In this document: positions 27,463 to 36,653 of the stretch, piece by piece
How the letters are laid out: each line of letters opens with the position of its first letter
Numbering within the stretch: the first letter of the stretch is position 1
Assembly (NCBI GenBank): GCA_902598405.1
Contig: CACKBQ010000008.1
Location: forward strand, 1 to 56,771
Direction of reading: 5' to 3'
DNA from: an uncultured Pelagibacteraceae bacterium
GTDB taxonomy: Bacteria; Pseudomonadota; Alphaproteobacteria; Pelagibacterales; AG-422-B15
Length of the DNA stretch: 56,771 nt
Notes under the pieces: generated by a model
The model's input: only the letters and a program-made list of their open reading frames with translations
Told to the model about the DNA's origin: nothing
The model's database searches: none
Made by a program: the position numbers and the translations under genes

Positions 27463-27921
27463 ATGATTAAAGAAGGCCAAAAACTACCTTCATTCAAACT
27501 TAAAAATCAAAAAGATGAAGAAGTTAAATTTCCTACAAAAGAGGACACGGTAATTTATTTTTATCCTAAAGCGGATACTCCAGGATGTACAAAAGAATCT
27601 TGTGATTTCCAAAGCAATCTTCGAAAGTTAAACAATCTAAAGGTAAGAGTTTATGGTATATCCAAAGATACCGTTCAAAAACAAAATAAATTTGCTGAAA
27701 AATACAAATTAAAATTTGATCTTCTTTCTGATGAGAGTGGTAAAATCTGTGAAAAGTTTGGTGTATGGATTACAAAAAGTATGTATGGCAGAACGTACAA
27801 GGGCATAGATAGATCTACATTTCTTATTATGAAAGGCAAGGTCGTAAAGGTTTGGAGAAAAGTGAAAGTAAATAATCATGTAGAGGAAGTTATTGATACT
27901 ATTAAACAAATGAATAAATGA
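27463..27921 (+). CDS. bcp: Thioredoxin-dependent peroxiredoxin (Bcp/PrxQ)
   Basis: The 152-residue product has VIYFYPKADTPGCTKESCDFQ. The peroxidatic Cys is in PGCT and the resolving Cys five residues later, the PrxQ pattern. It reduces hydroperoxides with thioredoxin. It is wedged between hisB and hisH, 2 bases after the former and overlapping the latter, so it must be cotranscribed with them. Confidence 0.94.
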   Translation: MIKEGQKLPSFKLKNQKDEEVKFPTKEDTVIYFYPKADTPGCTKESCDFQSNLRKLNNLKVRVYGISKDTVQKQNKFAEKYKLKFDLLSDESGKICEKFGVWITKSMYGRTYKGIDRSTFLIMKGKVVKVWRKVKVNNHVEEVIDTIKQMNK

Positions 27922-28556
27922 AGTTAGTAATTATCAACTACGGCTCAGGAAACTTACATTCAGTACACAAGGCATTTGAAGCCGTAAACAATAACTTAGA
28001 AAATCCATATGAAATTATTGTTACAAACACACCATCTGAAATATTAAACGCCGATAAATTAGTTCTTCCTGGAGTAGGAGCTTTTCAAGACTGTAAGAAT
28101 GCAATTCACAAAATAGACGGCCTATTTGAAAGTCTTGAAGAAGTGGTAATTGGTGAAAAAAAAGCTTTTATGGGCATTTGTGTTGGAATGCAATTACTAG
28201 CAGAAAAATCTTTAGAATTTGGTGAATGTGAGGGCTTTGGATGGATACCTGGAGAAGTAATCAAGATCGAGGCTCCAGCTGATTATAAAATTCCACATAT
28301 GGGATGGAATGAAGTCACTTTTCGCAATCATGAATTATTGAATAATATTTCACAAAATACTGATTTTTATTTTGTGCACAGTTACTACTTTAGAACTCAA
28401 AAAAATGAAAATTGTATTGCAACTACAAAATATCCAAATCCAATTACTGCAGCAGTACTCAAGGAGAATATTTATGGTACACAATTTCATCCAGAAAAAA
28501 GTCATAATAACGGAAAACAAATAATTACAAACTTTCTCGAGTGGGAACCTTCATGA
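27918..28556 (+). CDS. hisH: Imidazole glycerol phosphate synthase glutaminase subunit
   Basis: The 212-residue class I amidotransferase has FMGICVGMQLLAE with the catalytic Cys and GTQFHPEKSH with the catalytic His and Glu. It passes ammonia to HisF. Overlaps of four bases with bcp and hisA (ATGA) indicate coupled translation. Confidence 0.97.
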   Translation: MKLVIINYGSGNLHSVHKAFEAVNNNLENPYEIIVTNTPSEILNADKLVLPGVGAFQDCKNAIHKIDGLFESLEEVVIGEKKAFMGICVGMQLLAEKSLEFGECEGFGWIPGEVIKIEAPADYKIPHMGWNEVTFRNHELLNNISQNTDFYFVHSYYFRTQKNENCIATTKYPNPITAAVLKENIYGTQFHPEKSHNNGKQIITNFLEWEPS

Positions 28557-29275
28557 TTTTATTTCCAGCAATTGATTTAAAAGACGGTAAATGTGTAAGA
28601 TTAATACAAGGTGATTTTAAACAATCTACAACATACAACGAGTCACCGTTAGAACAGGCTAAAATTTTTGAAGACTCTGGAGTGGAATATTTGCATTGCG
28701 TTGATCTAGATGGTGCGCTTAAGGGCAATTTTGAAAATATTAAATCTATTGAGCAAATAAAAAAAAATACAAATCTTAAGATTCAGTTCGGTGGCGGAGT
28801 AAGAAATATAGAAAGAGTTGAAAGACTCATTAATATTGGTGTAAATAATGTAATTATCGGAACATCAGCGTTTGAAAATAAAACTTTTTTTGAAAAATCA
28901 GTTTGCAGTTATCCTAATAGAATTTCAATTGCTCTCGACATAAAGCAAAACCAAATTGCTACAAAAGGTTGGAAAGAGGTAAAAGATTTACAAATTTCTG
29001 ATTTTTTAAAAAGTATAGAAGATCTTAATATCAACTCAATAATAATTACTGACGTTATGAGGGATGGTATGAAGCAAGGAATTAACTTTGAAATGCTAGA
29101 AAATGTGATGGTTCAAACAAAAATTGACTGTGTCGCATCAGGCGGGGTATCAAATATTTCGGACCTTATTAACCTAAAGAAAAAAAATTACTCACAAATA
29201 AAAGGTGTAATTGTAGGTAAAGCAATTTATGACAAAAATATTGATATTGTTGAGGCATTAAAGACAGTTAGATAG
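28553..29275 (+). CDS. hisA: Phosphoribosylformimino-AICAR phosphate isomerase
   Basis: The 240-residue beta/alpha barrel has [15 protein letters not shown] with the catalytic Asp, and [24 protein letters not shown] holds the second catalytic Asp, and [11 protein letters not shown] a phosphate site. An upstream in-frame GTG (28541) lies inside hisH; the ATG at 28553 (MILFPAID) is the family start. Confidence 0.96.
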   Translation: MILFPAIDLKDGKCVRLIQGDFKQSTTYNESPLEQAKIFEDSGVEYLHCVDLDGALKGNFENIKSIEQIKKNTNLKIQFGGGVRNIERVERLINIGVNNVIIGTSAFENKTFFEKSVCSYPNRISIALDIKQNQIATKGWKEVKDLQISDFLKSIEDLNINSIIITDVMRDGMKQGINFEMLENVMVQTKIDCVASGGVSNISDLINLKKKNYSQIKGVIVGKAIYDKNIDIVEALKTVR

Positions 29276-29276
29276 A

Positions 29277-30035
29277 ATGCTAAAAAAAAGAATCATACCC
29301 TGTTTAGATGTTGATCGAGGGAGAGTTGTCAAAGGCGTCAATTTTGTTGACTTAATTGATGCTGGAGATCCTGTTGAACAAGCAAAAATCTATAATTCTG
29401 AGGGAGCTGATGAACTTTGCTTTCTAGATATAACTGCATCAAGTGACGATAGAGAAACCCTCTTTGAAGTTGTAAAAAAAACTGCTGAAAATTGTTTCAT
29501 ACCACTCACTGTAGGTGGGGGTGTCAGGACCATTGATGATATATCTCGTTTGCTTCACCACGGAGCAGATAAAGTGTCTATAAATACAGCTGCAGTTGAA
29601 AACATTGACCTAGTTGCAAAAGCAGCAAAGAAATATGGATCCTCAACAATAGTTATAGCAGTAGATGCAAAAAAAAATGGAGATAAAAGTTGGAATATAT
29701 TTACCCATGGTGGAAGAAAGCCCACAGATATTGATGCATTGGAATATTGTATTGAAGTAGCTAATTTAGGAGCTGGAGAGATATTATTAACTTCAATGGA
29801 CAGAGATGGAACAAAAATAGGATTTGATAATGAATTATTGAGTACTGTCTCATCCTCTATTGATATTCCTGTTATCGCTTCAGGTGGCGTTGGAAACCTT
29901 GAGCACTTTGTTGAAGGGGTATTAAAGGGGGGAGCTAGCGCTCTATTAGCTGCTTCTATTTTTCATTTCGGAGAATATAGTATCAAAGATGTAAAAACAT
30001 ATCTTGCTGAACAAAATATTGCAGTTAGGATTTAA
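29277..30035 (+). CDS. hisF: Imidazole glycerol phosphate synthase cyclase subunit
   Basis: The 252-residue barrel has [19 protein letters not shown] with the catalytic Asp, [26 protein letters not shown] with the second Asp, and [11 protein letters not shown]. With HisH it makes imidazole glycerol phosphate and AICAR. It begins one base after the hisA stop. Confidence 0.98.
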   Translation: MLKKRIIPCLDVDRGRVVKGVNFVDLIDAGDPVEQAKIYNSEGADELCFLDITASSDDRETLFEVVKKTAENCFIPLTVGGGVRTIDDISRLLHHGADKVSINTAAVENIDLVAKAAKKYGSSTIVIAVDAKKNGDKSWNIFTHGGRKPTDIDALEYCIEVANLGAGEILLTSMDRDGTKIGFDNELLSTVSSSIDIPVIASGGVGNLEHFVEGVLKGGASALLAASIFHFGEYSIKDVKTYLAEQNIAVRI

Positions 30036-30037
30036 TT

Positions 30038-30325
30038 ATGAAAGGTTATTGGGTAGTAAAAGTCAATGTGTTACATCCGGATAAGCAAAAATTGTATGCA
30101 GAGCATGCAACTGAGGCGGTTAAAAAATACAATGGTAAATTTTTAGTACGGGGTGGCGAACAAACAACTATGGAAGGTAAAGAGTTTAAAAGAAACGTCA
30201 TAGTTGAGTACGAGTCAATTGAAATAGCTAAACAGGCTTATAATTCAGAAGAGTATCAAAACGCAAAAAAAATCTTGGGTGACGAAAAGGATAGAATTTT
30301 TGCAATTGTAGAGGGAGTAGAATGA
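30038..30325 (+). CDS. DUF1330 domain protein
   Basis: The 95-residue product matches the small dimeric alpha/beta DUF1330 fold. KGYWVVKVNVLHPDKQKLY, FLVRGGEQTTMEG and RNVIVEYESIEIAKQAYNSEEYQ are the usual blocks. No activity is established for the family. It lies between hisF and hisE, two bases from the first and overlapping the second by four, so it is part of the histidine transcript. A role in histidine synthesis is not implied by family knowledge. Confidence 0.85.
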   Translation: MKGYWVVKVNVLHPDKQKLYAEHATEAVKKYNGKFLVRGGEQTTMEGKEFKRNVIVEYESIEIAKQAYNSEEYQNAKKILGDEKDRIFAIVEGVE

Positions 30326-30633
30326 GCAGTAAAAAAGTTGATGTTCTAGCTCGGCTCTTTAATACAATTATATCACGTGCTAATGAAGACCCTTCAAAAT
30401 CCTATACTGCAAAACTTATATCGGAAGGTAAAAGGAAATGTATAGAAAAGTTAAAAGAGGAGTCACTTGAAACTGTGGAGGCTGCTGAACAAGAGAATAT
30501 AGAGCAGATAATTTATGAGTCGGCGGATCTTATTTATCATTTGTTAGTTATGTTAAAAAAATTTGATATTACTCCCGATCAAGTTTATGAAGAGCTAGAA
30601 AAAAGAGAGGGTAAAACAGGACTTAGAAATTAA
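30322..30633 (+). CDS. hisE: Phosphoribosyl-ATP pyrophosphatase
   Basis: The 103-residue all-alpha MazG-like protein hydrolyses phosphoribosyl-ATP to phosphoribosyl-AMP, the second step of histidine synthesis. SYTAKLISEGKRKCIEKLKEESLETVEAA carries the acidic metal-binding residues, and ESADLIYHLLVML the closing ones. It is separate from HisI, which is not in this window. Confidence 0.94.
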   Translation: MSSKKVDVLARLFNTIISRANEDPSKSYTAKLISEGKRKCIEKLKEESLETVEAAEQENIEQIIYESADLIYHLLVMLKKFDITPDQVYEELEKREGKTGLRN

Positions 30634-31022
30634 TGTCATACGATAAGGAAAATATTTTTGCTAAGATTTTAAGAGGTGAAATCCCTTGTGATAAAATTTA
30701 TGAGGATGAATATGTCCTGTCATTCAAAGACATTCGTCCTCAAGCACCTTCACATGCATTAGTAATTCCAAAAGGGGAATATATAGACATAAATGATTTT
30801 AGTGCAAATGCTTCGGACGAAGAAATAGTTGGTTTCAACCGGGCTATTTCAAACGTAGCAGATATGTTGGGTATAAGTGAAAAAGCTGGAGGAGGAGGAT
30901 ACAGGCTCATCGCAAATGCCGGTAAGGATGCGCATCAAGAAGTACCTCACTTACACTTTCATTTACTCGCGGGAAGACCATTGGGACCAATGGTATTTCC
31001 TGAAAAACCTGAAAACGAATAA
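30633..31022 (+). CDS. HIT family protein (HinT-like)
   Basis: The 129-residue product has NIFAKILRGEIPCDKIYEDEYVLSFKDI at the start and VPHLHFHLLAG, the His triad, near the end. Such proteins hydrolyse purine nucleoside phosphoramidates. It overlaps the hisE stop by one base; hisE-HIT adjacency is common in alphaproteobacteria. Confidence 0.94.
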   Translation: MSYDKENIFAKILRGEIPCDKIYEDEYVLSFKDIRPQAPSHALVIPKGEYIDINDFSANASDEEIVGFNRAISNVADMLGISEKAGGGGYRLIANAGKDAHQEVPHLHFHLLAGRPLGPMVFPEKPENE

Positions 31023-31027
31023 TTAAT

Positions 31028-31489
31028 ATGACTGAAAAAATCTCAGATGCTGAACTCATCAAGCTGTTTAATAAGAATAAATTATTCGATCTTTTTAATA
31101 TGACTGTTCTTGAAGTTGATACCACAGTTGGCGATATCAAAGTTGAGTTTGATATTGATAAAAAATATTGCAATCCTGCAGGTGATGTCCAAGGTGGTAT
31201 TGTTAGTGGAATGGTAGATGATGCAACTGCATTAGCTTTTATATTTCAAAATCATTTCAAAAAAAGACCGCCAACAATAGAACTGAAAACAAATTTTTTG
31301 TATCCAACTAAACCGGGAAAAGTTATTGGATATGGGCGAGTGGTGAAATCTGGAAAAAATATTGTATTCTTGGAAGGTAGACTGGAGCAAAACAATAGGA
31401 CTGTTGTTACCGCAACATCAACTTGTGTAAGTGTTGATATGCCTCAGGTGAATTTTAAAAAAATGATTGGAGATAATAATGAAAAATAA
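31028..31489 (+). CDS. PaaI-type hotdog thioesterase
   Basis: The 153-residue product has CNPAGDVQGGIVSGMVDDATALAF, the hotdog active-site helix with a catalytic Asp, and TIELKTNFLYPTKPGKVIGYG. It probably hydrolyses an acyl- or aryl-CoA; the substrate is unknown. It overlaps the next gene by 11 bases. Confidence 0.84.
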   Translation: MTEKISDAELIKLFNKNKLFDLFNMTVLEVDTTVGDIKVEFDIDKKYCNPAGDVQGGIVSGMVDDATALAFIFQNHFKKRPPTIELKTNFLYPTKPGKVIGYGRVVKSGKNIVFLEGRLEQNNRTVVTATSTCVSVDMPQVNFKKMIGDNNEK

Positions 31490-32489
31490 ACAATGGATTT
31501 TAAAAAAATTTCCAGTTGGTGAAATTAGTGAAGGGGACTTAGTTTTGGAAGAAAATGAAGTAGCCAGTCTCTCAGATAGTCAAATTTTAATTAGAAACAT
31601 ATATCTTTCTCTAGATCCCGCAAATCGGGGATGGATGAGTGGACAAAAATCCTATGTGGATGCAATGCAGACTGGCGATATTATGAGGGGCGGTACAATC
31701 GGTATAATTGAAGAGAGTAAAAATGAAAAATTCAAAAAAGGAGAAATTGTAAACTGTATGGGCGGCTGGCAGCAATTTTGTGTAAGTGACGGTAAAGGTG
31801 TAAGGCAAATTCCTCTAGGTACCGGCTTTCCACTTGATAGTTATATGAGCGTTTTAGGAATGACTGGTCTTACGGCATATTTTGGTTTATTAGACATTAC
31901 TGATCCACAGCCTGGAGAAACTCTAGTTGTGTCTGCAGCAGCAGGTGCTGTTGGATCAATTGTGTGTCAAATAGGAAAAATCAAAGGTTGCAAGGTAGTG
32001 GGCATTGCTGGCTCAGATACGAAATGTAAATGGCTAGTCGATGAATTAGGCATTGACTCTGCAATTAATTATAAATCTGAAAATGTTAGGCAAAGACTAA
32101 AAGAAAGTTGTCCGGATGGAATAGATATATATTTCGAAAATGTAGGCGGCAGTATTACTGAGGCAGTTTTAACTCGAATGAATATTAATGGTAGAATTAG
32201 TCTCTGTGGCTTAATCTCAGGATATAACGCTGAGTCTATTGTTCCAGGACCTGCATGGGGAAATTTATTAATAAAAAGAATTAAACTCAAAGGGTTCATA
32301 GTATTTGATTACTTCAAGCGATATATGGAAGCCTACCAAGATATAACTCAATGGCTTAAAGATGATAAAATCAAATATAAAAATCATATTATACCAGGCA
32401 TTGAGAATGCAGGAGAGGCAATAAGAAAATTATTTTCTGGCGAAAATGAAGGTAAGTTAATAGTTAAAATTAGTGAAGAACCTAATTAA
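31479..32489 (+). CDS. NADP-dependent oxidoreductase (CurA/leukotriene B4 dehydrogenase type MDR)
   Basis: The 336-residue product is a zinc-free medium-chain reductase. YLSLDPANRGWMSGQKSY is the family N-terminal block. GMTGLTAYFGLLDI and VVSAAAGAVGSIVCQIGKIKGCKVVGIAGS form the nucleotide-binding fold, and IDIYFENVGGSITEAVL follows. Relatives reduce alkenal or enone double bonds. An upstream TTG (31467) exists; the ATG at 31479 fits the family. The last eight bases are shared with the convergent glycosyltransferase. Confidence 0.9.
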   Translation: MKNKQWILKKFPVGEISEGDLVLEENEVASLSDSQILIRNIYLSLDPANRGWMSGQKSYVDAMQTGDIMRGGTIGIIEESKNEKFKKGEIVNCMGGWQQFCVSDGKGVRQIPLGTGFPLDSYMSVLGMTGLTAYFGLLDITDPQPGETLVVSAAAGAVGSIVCQIGKIKGCKVVGIAGSDTKCKWLVDELGIDSAINYKSENVRQRLKESCPDGIDIYFENVGGSITEAVLTRMNINGRISLCGLISGYNAESIVPGPAWGNLLIKRIKLKGFIVFDYFKRYMEAYQDITQWLKDDKIKYKNHIIPGIENAGEAIRKLFSGENEGKLIVKISEEPN

Positions 32490-33378
32490 TGTTTTCAGAA
32501 TACCTTAAAGATTTTTGAATAAAATTATCTTTTTCGTCTAAAATTGTTATCTTATGTTTTTTATTATCTCGCATTTTATCCTGTGCAACCATATGAATAA
32601 TACTTACAGCTTCATATGGAGCATAATAATCAATAAATAAATTTAAATCAGTAGACCATCTATAAGGACCCATGTAGTTGCATATTTCTGGCAAAGCCTC
32701 GTATGCAAGTTCTTCATGGTATGAAATAATACCTAGTGCTAATTGCGTTGTGGTAAACAATCTTATTCTTTTATTATTAATTAAGAATTTTTGCCAATAT
32801 CTCAGCCTTTCCCAATGTGGGGCATCTTTTGCAATTGCAAATATTCCAGCATTGAGAGTAGGCCTACAAATTAATTTGTTTGATATTTTGTTGGGCAGTT
32901 TAGCCTTACTCGCATTCTTGTATAAAATATTCTTCAAAAGATACAGAGGTCCAAAAATTTTTTTCACACTCATATGATGACTCTGAAGTCTTGAAGCTTG
33001 AGATACAATTGCAAGTTTATTTTTCTTTATAACAATACGTACAATATCCAATGCAGTACTATTTTGAAACCACGCGTCTGCATCTACCCAGAATAAATAT
33101 TTGGCATTTGGAAAAAGCTTATCCAAATTAGCTTTAGCAAGCTCGACTTTTAAAAATTTTTTATTACCTGCCCGCGTCTCTGTTTTAGTATCTGGCCATC
33201 CAGGATCAATAACATCAATTTTTTTTGAACGAAAAATATTCACTTGTTCCGAGGATAATCCGCCATCTAAAACTGAAATCTTTATATTTTTATCATCTAA
33301 TTTGCTAACTGACTCGCAAAGCTCATTGATTAGATCAAAATATTTTGAGTCGCCACCGGTGATTAAGTCTAATTTCAT
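32482..33378 (-). CDS. Putative GT-A fold glycosyltransferase (GT8-like)
   Basis: The 298-residue product begins with a Rossmann-like strand (KLDLITGGDSKYFDL). It has YLFWVDADAWFQNSTALDIV near residue 95-110, where DAD is the metal-binding DxD motif of GT-A glycosyltransferases. RPTLNAGIFAIAKDAPHWERL is the acceptor-side block seen in GT8-like enzymes (LNAG). It lacks a signal peptide or membrane helix. It probably adds a sugar to a surface glycan or a small acceptor, but no partner genes nearby confirm this. Confidence 0.68.
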   Translation of the reverse strand: MKLDLITGGDSKYFDLINELCESVSKLDDKNIKISVLDGGLSSEQVNIFRSKKIDVIDPGWPDTKTETRAGNKKFLKVELAKANLDKLFPNAKYLFWVDADAWFQNSTALDIVRIVIKKNKLAIVSQASRLQSHHMSVKKIFGPLYLLKNILYKNASKAKLPNKISNKLICRPTLNAGIFAIAKDAPHWERLRYWQKFLINNKRIRLFTTTQLALGIISYHEELAYEALPEICNYMGPYRWSTDLNLFIDYYAPYEAVSIIHMVAQDKMRDNKKHKITILDEKDNFIQKSLRYSENIN

Positions 33379-33399
33379 ACAAAATTATTACAGGCTTTT

Positions 33400-34248
33400 T
33401 TAAATGTCACTTCGCTTTGTAACCATCTTATCTAGCATTCTGTCGGTGATTAACATTGGAAGTGTCCAATACATCAATTTATTCGGAGTAATAGTATATC
33501 GTGTTTTTCTATTTGGATCATGAAGCGCATTAAAAATTAATTTTCCAACCTCCTCGGGTGGAAACGCTATCTTCTTTGCATTTTTCATTCTTTTTGGAAT
33601 ATTCTTAGCTGCTTTAGCATAATCAGATTTTTTTAATGTTTCTAAAAACTTCTTATCTACTTTGTCAAAAATTTCTGATTTTATCGGTCCTGGTCCAATA
33701 ATAACAACATCTACCCCATATCTGATTAGTTCTCTTCGTAAAGAGTGGCTTAAACCTTCTAAACCAAACTTAGAGGCAGTGTAAGCTCCAACTCCAGGCA
33801 TTCCAATTTTTCCTGAAATTGAACTAATATTAAATATCACACCCTTTTTTGAATTATTATTTTTTTCCGCACCACATAATGGTGCAAAAAATTTTAAGAC
33901 TCTGAATGCGCCATTTAAATTAATATTAATTTGTTTTTCAAAATCTTTAACTTTTTGCAATAATATAGGGCCAGATATTGCAACTCCTGCGTTGTTCACC
34001 AATGCGAGGAGATTTGAGTTTTTCAAATCTTTTTTTACTATTGATGCAGCCTTTTTCACTTGAGCTTCCTTTGTCACATCAAAGATTAAAGGGGTAAAGT
34101 TTTCTTTGAAGATTTTTTTTAACTTGTTTGCATCTTTAGAATTTCTAACACTCCCATACACATGAAAGCCTTTTTTAACAAAATAGCTTAATGTTCCATG
34201 TCCAATTCCTGAAGAAACCCCTGTTATCAATATAGACTTTTTGTTCAT
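33400..34248 (-). CDS. Short-chain dehydrogenase/reductase
   Basis: The 282-residue product is a classical SDR. ILITGVSSGIGHGTLSYF is the NAD(P)-binding loop, LVNNAGVAISGP the NNAG motif, NISSISGKIG the catalytic Ser block and YTASKFGLEGL the YxxxK motif. It resembles SDRs that act on lipids or ketones; the substrate is unknown. It overlaps the PfkB kinase gene by four bases. Confidence 0.88.
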   Translation of the reverse strand: MNKKSILITGVSSGIGHGTLSYFVKKGFHVYGSVRNSKDANKLKKIFKENFTPLIFDVTKEAQVKKAASIVKKDLKNSNLLALVNNAGVAISGPILLQKVKDFEKQININLNGAFRVLKFFAPLCGAEKNNNSKKGVIFNISSISGKIGMPGVGAYTASKFGLEGLSHSLRRELIRYGVDVVIIGPGPIKSEIFDKVDKKFLETLKKSDYAKAAKNIPKRMKNAKKIAFPPEEVGKLIFNALHDPNRKTRYTITPNKLMYWTLPMLITDRMLDKMVTKRSDI

Positions 34249-35198
34249 AATCTTGCTCCATATATTTGGATTATTTTTGAAGCGAAGTTTACACCTTCAT
34301 TTCCACAATATTCCAAGTCTCTCTCGTTAATAAAACCAAGTAAAAAACCAGCTGCGAAAAGGTCTCCAGCACCGGTAGTATCCACCAGTTTTTCAATCTT
34401 TTGAGCTTTTATTTGTATTTCTTCGTCTTTATTAATAATCATTGCCCCTTTTTCACCAAGGGTGATAGCAAATATTTTATTTTGTTGTTTAATAATCTTA
34501 AGGCAATCTTCAAGATTATCTTTTTGATAAAGTGATTTGATTTCTTCTTCATTAGCGAAAATTATGTTTGCTTCATTATTTACTAGATCTAAAAAACTTT
34601 CTCTAAATCGTTCAATACAAAATACATCTGACACACTAAATGCTACAATTTTTCCTGCATCTTTGGCAATTTTGATTGCTTTTTTTATTGCTTCTTGGGC
34701 ATCATCAAGATCCCATAGGTATCCCTCAAGATATGTAATTTTTGAGTGAGAAATAACTTCTTTGTTTATATCACTTGCATTTAACTTCTGAGAAATACCT
34801 AAGTAAGTACTCATTGTTCTTTGTGCGTCAGGGGTTACCATCACAAGACATCTTCCAGTTTCACTTTCATCTGATTGAGCTGTATTGGCAAAAACAACAT
34901 TTTCTTTCTCTAGCCCTTTTATAAATGAATTTCCAACTTTATCTTCACCTACCTTGCCAATGAATGCAGTTTTTATATTATTTTGGGCTAAAGCAACAAT
35001 TGAATTAGCAACTGATCCACCAGAGACATTTGCTTTAATCTCAATCTCTTCAGATAATGATTTGATGCTGTCTAAATCTACAAGGGACATTAGACCTTTT
35101 CTGAGCTCTTTTTTATTTAGAAACTCTTCATTAACATCAGTAATTACATCAACGATTGCATTACCTATTCCAACAATATCAAATTCCTGATTTACCAT
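34245..35198 (-). CDS. PfkB family carbohydrate/nucleoside kinase (adenosine kinase-like)
   Basis: The 317-residue product has GIGNAIVDVITDVNEEFL, VSGGSVANSIVALA and the PfkB signature DTTGAGDLFAAGFLLGF with the catalytic Asp. It is most like alphaproteobacterial kinases annotated as adenosine kinase; sugar specificity is not excluded. An in-frame start at 35237 would run 46 bases into the neighbouring SDR gene. The ATG at 35198 (MVNQEFDIVGIG) is better and leaves a 7-base overlap. Confidence 0.86.
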   Translation of the reverse strand: MVNQEFDIVGIGNAIVDVITDVNEEFLNKKELRKGLMSLVDLDSIKSLSEEIEIKANVSGGSVANSIVALAQNNIKTAFIGKVGEDKVGNSFIKGLEKENVVFANTAQSDESETGRCLVMVTPDAQRTMSTYLGISQKLNASDINKEVISHSKITYLEGYLWDLDDAQEAIKKAIKIAKDAGKIVAFSVSDVFCIERFRESFLDLVNNEANIIFANEEEIKSLYQKDNLEDCLKIIKQQNKIFAITLGEKGAMIINKDEEIQIKAQKIEKLVDTTGAGDLFAAGFLLGFINERDLEYCGNEGVNFASKIIQIYGARL

Positions 35199-35923
35199 GT
35201 TTCCACCCATGGACGGAGATCTAACTCGAATGTCCAAGCATTTTTAGGTTGATTATGAATGACTAAGTAGTTTTGCGCAATATCGTCTGGCTTCATAAGG
35301 CCATCAATTTTCTTCTTTTCTTTTACATATTCAGGAAAAAGCTTATTAACCCACGGCGTATCTATTGCACCATCTACAATAATGTGTGCTACATGTATGC
35401 CTTTTGGAGCTAGTTCTTTTGCCATACTTTGTGCTAAAGCTCTTTTTGCTTGTTTAGCGCCGGAGAACGCAGCAAAACCCTCTTTGCCTCTGATGCTTGC
35501 TGTTGCTCCGGTGAAAATTATTGTGCCTTTTTTTCTTGGTATCATTTTTCTTGTTACTTCTCTTCCCATTAGAAAAGCTCCAAAAGTCGCCATTTCCCAT
35601 ACTTTATAATATTTTTTTGAAGTTGTTTCTAAAATGTTGAAACGAATGTTGGCTCCAATGTTGTATACGGCCACATTAATTTCACCAATCTCTGTTTCAA
35701 TCTTATTAATAAAGTTAATTACATCTTCTTCTTTTCTTGCGTCTAAACTATATGCGAAACACTTTCCGCCATTTTTTTCAATTTCTTCTTTAAGTGGCGA
35801 TAATTGATCCCCGTTCCTTCTAGCAACTACAGTAATGAAGTTATTTTGTGCAAATACTCTCGCTACCGCAGAACCAAGGCTGTCACCTGCGCCAATAATG
35901 AGTGCTACTTCTTTATTAATCAT
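35192..35923 (-). CDS. SDR-family oxidoreductase with Phe in place of the catalytic Tyr
   Basis: The 243-residue product has the nucleotide loop LIIGAGDSLGSAVARVF (GxGxxxG-like) and VAVYNIGANIR in place of NNAG. IIFTGATASIRGKEGFAAFSGAKQAKRAL follows, where the usual YxxxK reads FSGAK. I recall a widespread alphaproteobacterial SDR subgroup with this same Phe and with GIHVAHIIVDGAIDTPW. Activity is therefore uncertain. The ATG at 35923 starts right before the fold; the longer reading to 35944 adds seven residues with no support. Confidence 0.82.
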   Translation of the reverse strand: MINKEVALIIGAGDSLGSAVARVFAQNNFITVVARRNGDQLSPLKEEIEKNGGKCFAYSLDARKEEDVINFINKIETEIGEINVAVYNIGANIRFNILETTSKKYYKVWEMATFGAFLMGREVTRKMIPRKKGTIIFTGATASIRGKEGFAAFSGAKQAKRALAQSMAKELAPKGIHVAHIIVDGAIDTPWVNKLFPEYVKEKKKIDGLMKPDDIAQNYLVIHNQPKNAWTFELDLRPWVETW

Positions 35924-35982
35924 AATGAATAAAGGTATCAGCAAACACTAGACAGTAAAAGGTGTTTTATTTTTATAACCAT

Positions 35983-36636
35983 TTATGCTTTTTTTGTTTT
36001 AATTGGCTTTTTTCTAGTTGGATAACAAGTTTTACATATTTTACACTCTATTCCAAAACAACTTCGAGCTTCACAATATTCCCTTCCATAAAATATTATT
36101 TGTAAATGTAACTTGTTCCATAGTTTTTCAGGAAATATTTTTTTTAAATCATTTTCAGTTTGCTTTACACTCTTACCATTGGTTAACCCCCATCTTTGGG
36201 CAAGTCGATGAATATGAGTATCAACAGGAAATGCTGGGTGACCAAAACCTTGTGACATTACAACGCTAGCTGTTTTATGCCCTACTCCAGGAAGCGCCTC
36301 TAGATCTTCAAAAGTTTCTGGAACCTCACCACTATAATTTTTCATTAATATTTTTGACAGCTTTGAGATAGCTTTTGACTTTTGTGGAGCAAGACCACAG
36401 GGTCTAACAATATTATAAATGGTTTTGACTGGCAGCTTCTCCATTTTCGCAGGATTATTTGCTTTCTTAAAAAGCAAAGGAGTTACTTCATTGACCCTTT
36501 TATCCGTACACTGCGCACTCAGAAGAACAGAAATTAATAGTTCAAAATTATTTTTATGATTTAGTGGAATTGGGGTTTCGGGATAAATTTTATTTAAAAT
36601 ACTAATAATTTTTTTTGCCCTATCAGCCTTTAACAT
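35983..36636 (-). CDS. nth: Endonuclease III (DNA glycosylase/AP lyase)
   Basis: The 217-residue HhH-GPD glycosylase removes oxidised pyrimidines. LLSAQCTDKRVNEVTPLLF is the family block, and LPGVGHKTASVVMSQGFG the helix-hairpin-helix with the catalytic Lys. FPVDTHIHRLAQRWG holds the catalytic Asp. The C-terminal cluster loop has cysteines at 188, 193, 198, 201 and 204. This differs from the canonical C-x6-C-x2-C-x5-C of the [4Fe-4S] site. A basic tail follows (TRKKPIKTKKA). It follows dapB in a long minus-strand run. Confidence 0.95.
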   Translation of the reverse strand: MLKADRAKKIISILNKIYPETPIPLNHKNNFELLISVLLSAQCTDKRVNEVTPLLFKKANNPAKMEKLPVKTIYNIVRPCGLAPQKSKAISKLSKILMKNYSGEVPETFEDLEALPGVGHKTASVVMSQGFGHPAFPVDTHIHRLAQRWGLTNGKSVKQTENDLKKIFPEKLWNKLHLQIIFYGREYCEARSCFGIECKICKTCYPTRKKPIKTKKA

Positions 36637-36653
36637 TATGGTTCTTTTTCAAC

